A stretch of DNA of 7,603 nucleotides from Chitinophaga pinensis (lineage in GTDB: Bacteria > Bacteroidota > Bacteroidia > SXHM01): positions 1-7,603 of the forward strand of contig CAMDBK010000144.1 in assembly GCA_945889235.1 (NCBI GenBank), given 5' to 3'. Below are positions 5,951 to 7,603 of the stretch, one piece after another (the stretch's first letter is position 1; each line of letters starts with the position of its first letter). Made by a program: the position numbers and the translations under genes. The notes beneath the pieces are model-generated. The model was not told the DNA's origin, did no database searches, and saw only the letters and a list, made by a program, of their open reading frames with translations.

Positions 5951-7187
5951 TTTTATTTTATCTTTTTTATTGCTGCTGCTTACTTTTGCTTCCTTTGCGC
6001 AAACTGCAAAGGAACTTGAAGAAAAGAAAAAACGTTTGCAGGATGATATAAAATACACCAACAAGCTGTTGGATGAAACCGAAAACAGCAAGAAAAAATC
6101 GCTGAATCAGTTGCGCCTTTTGGGAACAAAAATTGAAATGCGTCAGGAACTGATTAAAACTATTTCAAAAGAAGTAAAGTTGATTGACAGGCAAATCAAC
6201 CAAACCAATTCAGTAGTTGGTTCGCTGGAAAATGATTTAAAAAAACTGAAAGCTGAATATGCGCAGATGATTTATTTCGCGTGGAAAAATCAAAACTCGT
6301 ACAACAAGCTGATGTTTATTTTTTCATCCAAAGATTTTAATCAGGCTTATCTGCGTTTGAAATACATTCAGCAATATGCCGATTACCGGAAAAAGCAGGC
6401 AAAAATTATTAAAGAAACACAACTTGCATTAGGCGAAAAAATTGATGTACTTAAAAAATCAAGAACCGAAAAAGCAGCTTTACTAACCAATGAAGAACAG
6501 GAAAAGCTGAAACTTACTTCAGAGAAAAAAGAAAAAGATGAACTGCTTGAAAACCTTCAGGACAGAGAAGCACAACTAAAAAAAGAACTGAAGCAAAAAC
6601 AAAACGAAGCGCAAAAACTGCAAAAAGAAATTGAACGGATTATTGCCGAAGAAATAAAAAAACGTCAAGAAGAAGCCCGTAAAAAAGCTGCTGCTGATAA
6701 GCTGGCAGGTAAAGAGGTAAAAGAAACGCCATCAGGATTTTCATTGACTCCTGAAGAGATCTTGATTTCAGGTAATTTTGAATTGAACAAAGGTAAATTA
6801 CCCTGGCCCTCTGACAGAGGAATCATTACGGGACATTTTGGTGAAAGCACGCATCCTGATTTGCCCAACGTAAAAATCAACAACAATGGAATTGATATTG
6901 GAACCGATAAAGAATCAAAAGCGCGGGCCGTTTTTGACGGAACTGTTTCTGCAATTATTTCTATACCGGGTGCATACCGCGCAGTAATGGTGCGGCATGG
7001 TGATTATATCAGTGTATATTCAAATCTGGAAGAAGTATTTGTAAAAAAGGATGACAAAATAAAAGTAAAACAGGAAATAGGCAAAGTACACACCGATGAC
7101 TCAGAAGGAAAAACAGAACTGCATTTTGAGATTTGGAAAGGAAACGAAAAGACAAATCCCGAAGAGTGGTTATTGCTTAAAAAGTAA
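5934..7187 (+). CDS. EnvC-like murein hydrolase activator (coiled coil plus degenerate LytM/M23 domain)
   Basis: A 417-residue secreted protein: signal peptide 1-22 (cleavage expected at SFA|Q), coiled coil about 24-257 broken near 112-150 (YFAWKNQNSYNKLMFIFSS), linker 258-285, then a LytM domain from GKLPWP (287) to the end. The overall order matches E. coli EnvC, which is itself inactive and activates N-acetylmuramoyl-L-alanine amidases under FtsEX control during cell separation. The catalytic centre is degenerate: Asn317 replaces the first zinc His of HxGxD (Asp321 remains), Asn364 replaces His in the YxHL motif, and Glu395 replaces the first His of HxH (His397 remains). Hydrolysis is therefore unlikely and amidase activation likely; the partner amidase and FtsEX are not in this window. 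The ATG at 5934 gives a good signal peptide and overlaps the DUF4292 gene by 17 bp, so the two are probably co-translated. Confidence 0.92.
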   Translation: MKKRNNFILSFLLLLLTFASFAQTAKELEEKKKRLQDDIKYTNKLLDETENSKKKSLNQLRLLGTKIEMRQELIKTISKEVKLIDRQINQTNSVVGSLENDLKKLKAEYAQMIYFAWKNQNSYNKLMFIFSSKDFNQAYLRLKYIQQYADYRKKQAKIIKETQLALGEKIDVLKKSRTEKAALLTNEEQEKLKLTSEKKEKDELLENLQDREAQLKKELKQKQNEAQKLQKEIERIIAEEIKKRQEEARKKAAADKLAGKEVKETPSGFSLTPEEILISGNFELNKGKLPWPSDRGIITGHFGESTHPDLPNVKINNNGIDIGTDKESKARAVFDGTVSAIISIPGAYRAVMVRHGDYISVYSNLEEVFVKKDDKIKVKQEIGKVHTDDSEGKTELHFEIWKGNEKTNPEEWLLLKK

Positions 7188-7195
7188 TATCTTTG
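7188..7195 (+). promoter_or_regulatory. -7 element of the toxin-antitoxin operon
   Basis: TATCTTTG is an exact match to TAnnTTTG and begins at the base after the stop codon of the EnvC-like gene. No TTG lies at the preferred distance (TGG occurs at 7167-7169), so the -33 part is weak. Transcription would start near 7202, about 15 nt before the ATG at 7217, which argues against the GTG at 7208 as the start. The element lets the module be transcribed independently of the wall operon. Confidence 0.55.
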
Positions 7196-7216
7196 CAGTA
7201 ATAATAAGTGTTTACA

Positions 7217-7411
7217 ATGAAAGGCGTTAATTATATAACAGACGAAAAAAATCGTAAAAAAGCGGTTGTAATTGATTTTGAAGTTTGGAAAAAATACGAA
7301 GAACAGTTAGAGGATATTTTTGACGGAATTATTGCTTCTGAAAGAAAAAATGAACCTCTTGTAAGTTGGGAACAGGTAAAGAAGAATCTACGGAAAAAAG
7401 GTAAACTTTGA
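7217..7411 (+). CDS. Type II antitoxin (Phd/RelB-like, 64 aa)
   Basis: A small acidic-basic protein that should neutralise the toxin encoded directly downstream and repress its own promoter. The N-terminal pattern NYITDEKNRKKAVVIDFEVW (about 4-23) is typical of antitoxins that begin with a short beta hairpin and dimerise. The C-terminal half (EEQLEDIFDGIIASERKNEP, then SWEQVKKNLRKK) is helical and would wrap the toxin. The ATG at 7217 is preferred over the GTG at 7208, which adds only three residues and lies almost at the predicted transcription start. The stop TGA is followed at once by the toxin ATG, so translation is coupled. Family assignment rests on this pattern, the size and the neighbour; Phd and RelB types cannot be separated safely by eye. 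Confidence 0.85.
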   Translation: MKGVNYITDEKNRKKAVVIDFEVWKKYEEQLEDIFDGIIASERKNEPLVSWEQVKKNLRKKGKL

Positions 7412-7603
7412 ATGTATCGCATATCATTCAGAAAATCTGCCGAAAAAGAATTTGAGAAACTTCCGTCAACTTTTGTAAAGCGAATAAGCCCGGCAATAGA
7501 CAAACTTTCTGAAAATCCCCGTCCACCGGGTTCAAAAAAATTACAAGGACAAAAAGAGAATCTTTGGCGTATCAGAATTGGTGATTACAGAGTAGTTTAC
7601 CTG
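7412..7603 (+). CDS. RelE/ParE superfamily toxin (N-terminal 64 residues; 3' end outside window)
   Basis: The frame opens with ATG at 7412, directly after the antitoxin stop, and runs off the window. YRISFRKSAEKEFEKLP (2-18), the helix KRISPAIDKLSENPRPPGSKKLQG (23-46) and WRIRIGDYRVVY (52-63) are hallmark segments of RelE/ParE toxins. Arg53, Arg55 and Arg60 belong to the basic face typical of RelE-type mRNA interferases, which cut mRNA in the ribosome. Members are usually 80-95 residues, so about 20-30 residues including the last strand are missing. ParE-type gyrase poisons share the fold; without the C-terminus the target cannot be decided, though GDYRVVY favours RelE. Confidence 0.92.
   Translation, partial: MYRISFRKSAEKEFEKLPSTFVKRISPAIDKLSENPRPPGSKKLQGQKENLWRIRIGDYRVVYL

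Noticed and set aside
5242..6886. Minus-strand open frames opposite the DUF4292 and EnvC-like genes (5242-5445, 5458-5880, 5789-6091, 6665-6886)
   Set aside because: They are shadows of genes with clear family features on the plus strand.
6792..7187. Active M23 endopeptidase
   Set aside because: Two of the key histidines are replaced (Asn317, Glu395), so the activator reading is preferred.
7231..7503. Minus-strand open frame of 90 codons
   Set aside because: It is antisense to both antitoxin and toxin, which are recognisable and properly coupled.

Overview
The window looks like chromosomal DNA of a Bacteroidota bacterium, possibly an uncultivated lineage; genus and species cannot be read from it. 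Three signs support this. The DNA is AT-rich. Several gene starts lack a Shine-Dalgarno sequence but carry the Bacteroidota -33/-7 promoter type (TTG then TAnnTTTG); two of these promoters share the same 18-nt spacing. A DUF4292 lipoprotein followed by an EnvC-like LytM protein is a pairing typical of that phylum. No rRNA, tRNA, CRISPR array, insertion sequence or phage gene is visible, and no gene-free stretch exceeds 160 bp.

Left part, minus strand (1-4628). The window opens inside a lipoprotein M16 zinc protease whose first 342 residues are present, with its own promoter at 1057-1085. Upstream of it, and read towards it, lie three closely spaced genes (gaps of 31 and 41 bp) that may form one transcription unit: a six-helix membrane protein (3951-4628), a multi-pass membrane protein with a degenerate resemblance to site-2 proteases (3062-3919), and a 629-residue class III adenylate cyclase with eight TPR units of exactly 40 residues (1131-3020). 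The cyclase layout is signal peptide, periplasmic TPR array, coiled coil, one membrane helix, signalling helix and cytoplasmic cyclase domain with every catalytic and adenine-selecting residue in place.

Centre (4629-5053). A divergent intergenic region holds promoters for both directions. A 57-residue basic protein of unrecognised family forms a self-contained unit here, with a consensus promoter in front and a strong 14-bp-stem terminator just after the stop. A probable promoter for the next operon partly overlaps that terminator.

Right part, plus strand (5054-7603). A DUF4292 lipoprotein overlaps by 17 bp an EnvC-like coiled-coil protein whose LytM (M23) domain has lost key catalytic residues. 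It is therefore more likely an activator of cell-wall amidases than an enzyme. A -7 element begins at the base after its stop codon and should drive a type II toxin-antitoxin pair: a 64-residue antitoxin joined without a gap (TGAATG) to a RelE/ParE-type toxin cut off by the window edge.

Overall this is cell-envelope and signalling housekeeping plus one small mobile-type module. The least explained items are the small autonomous gene at 4789-4962 and the site-2-protease-like membrane protein at 3062-3919.
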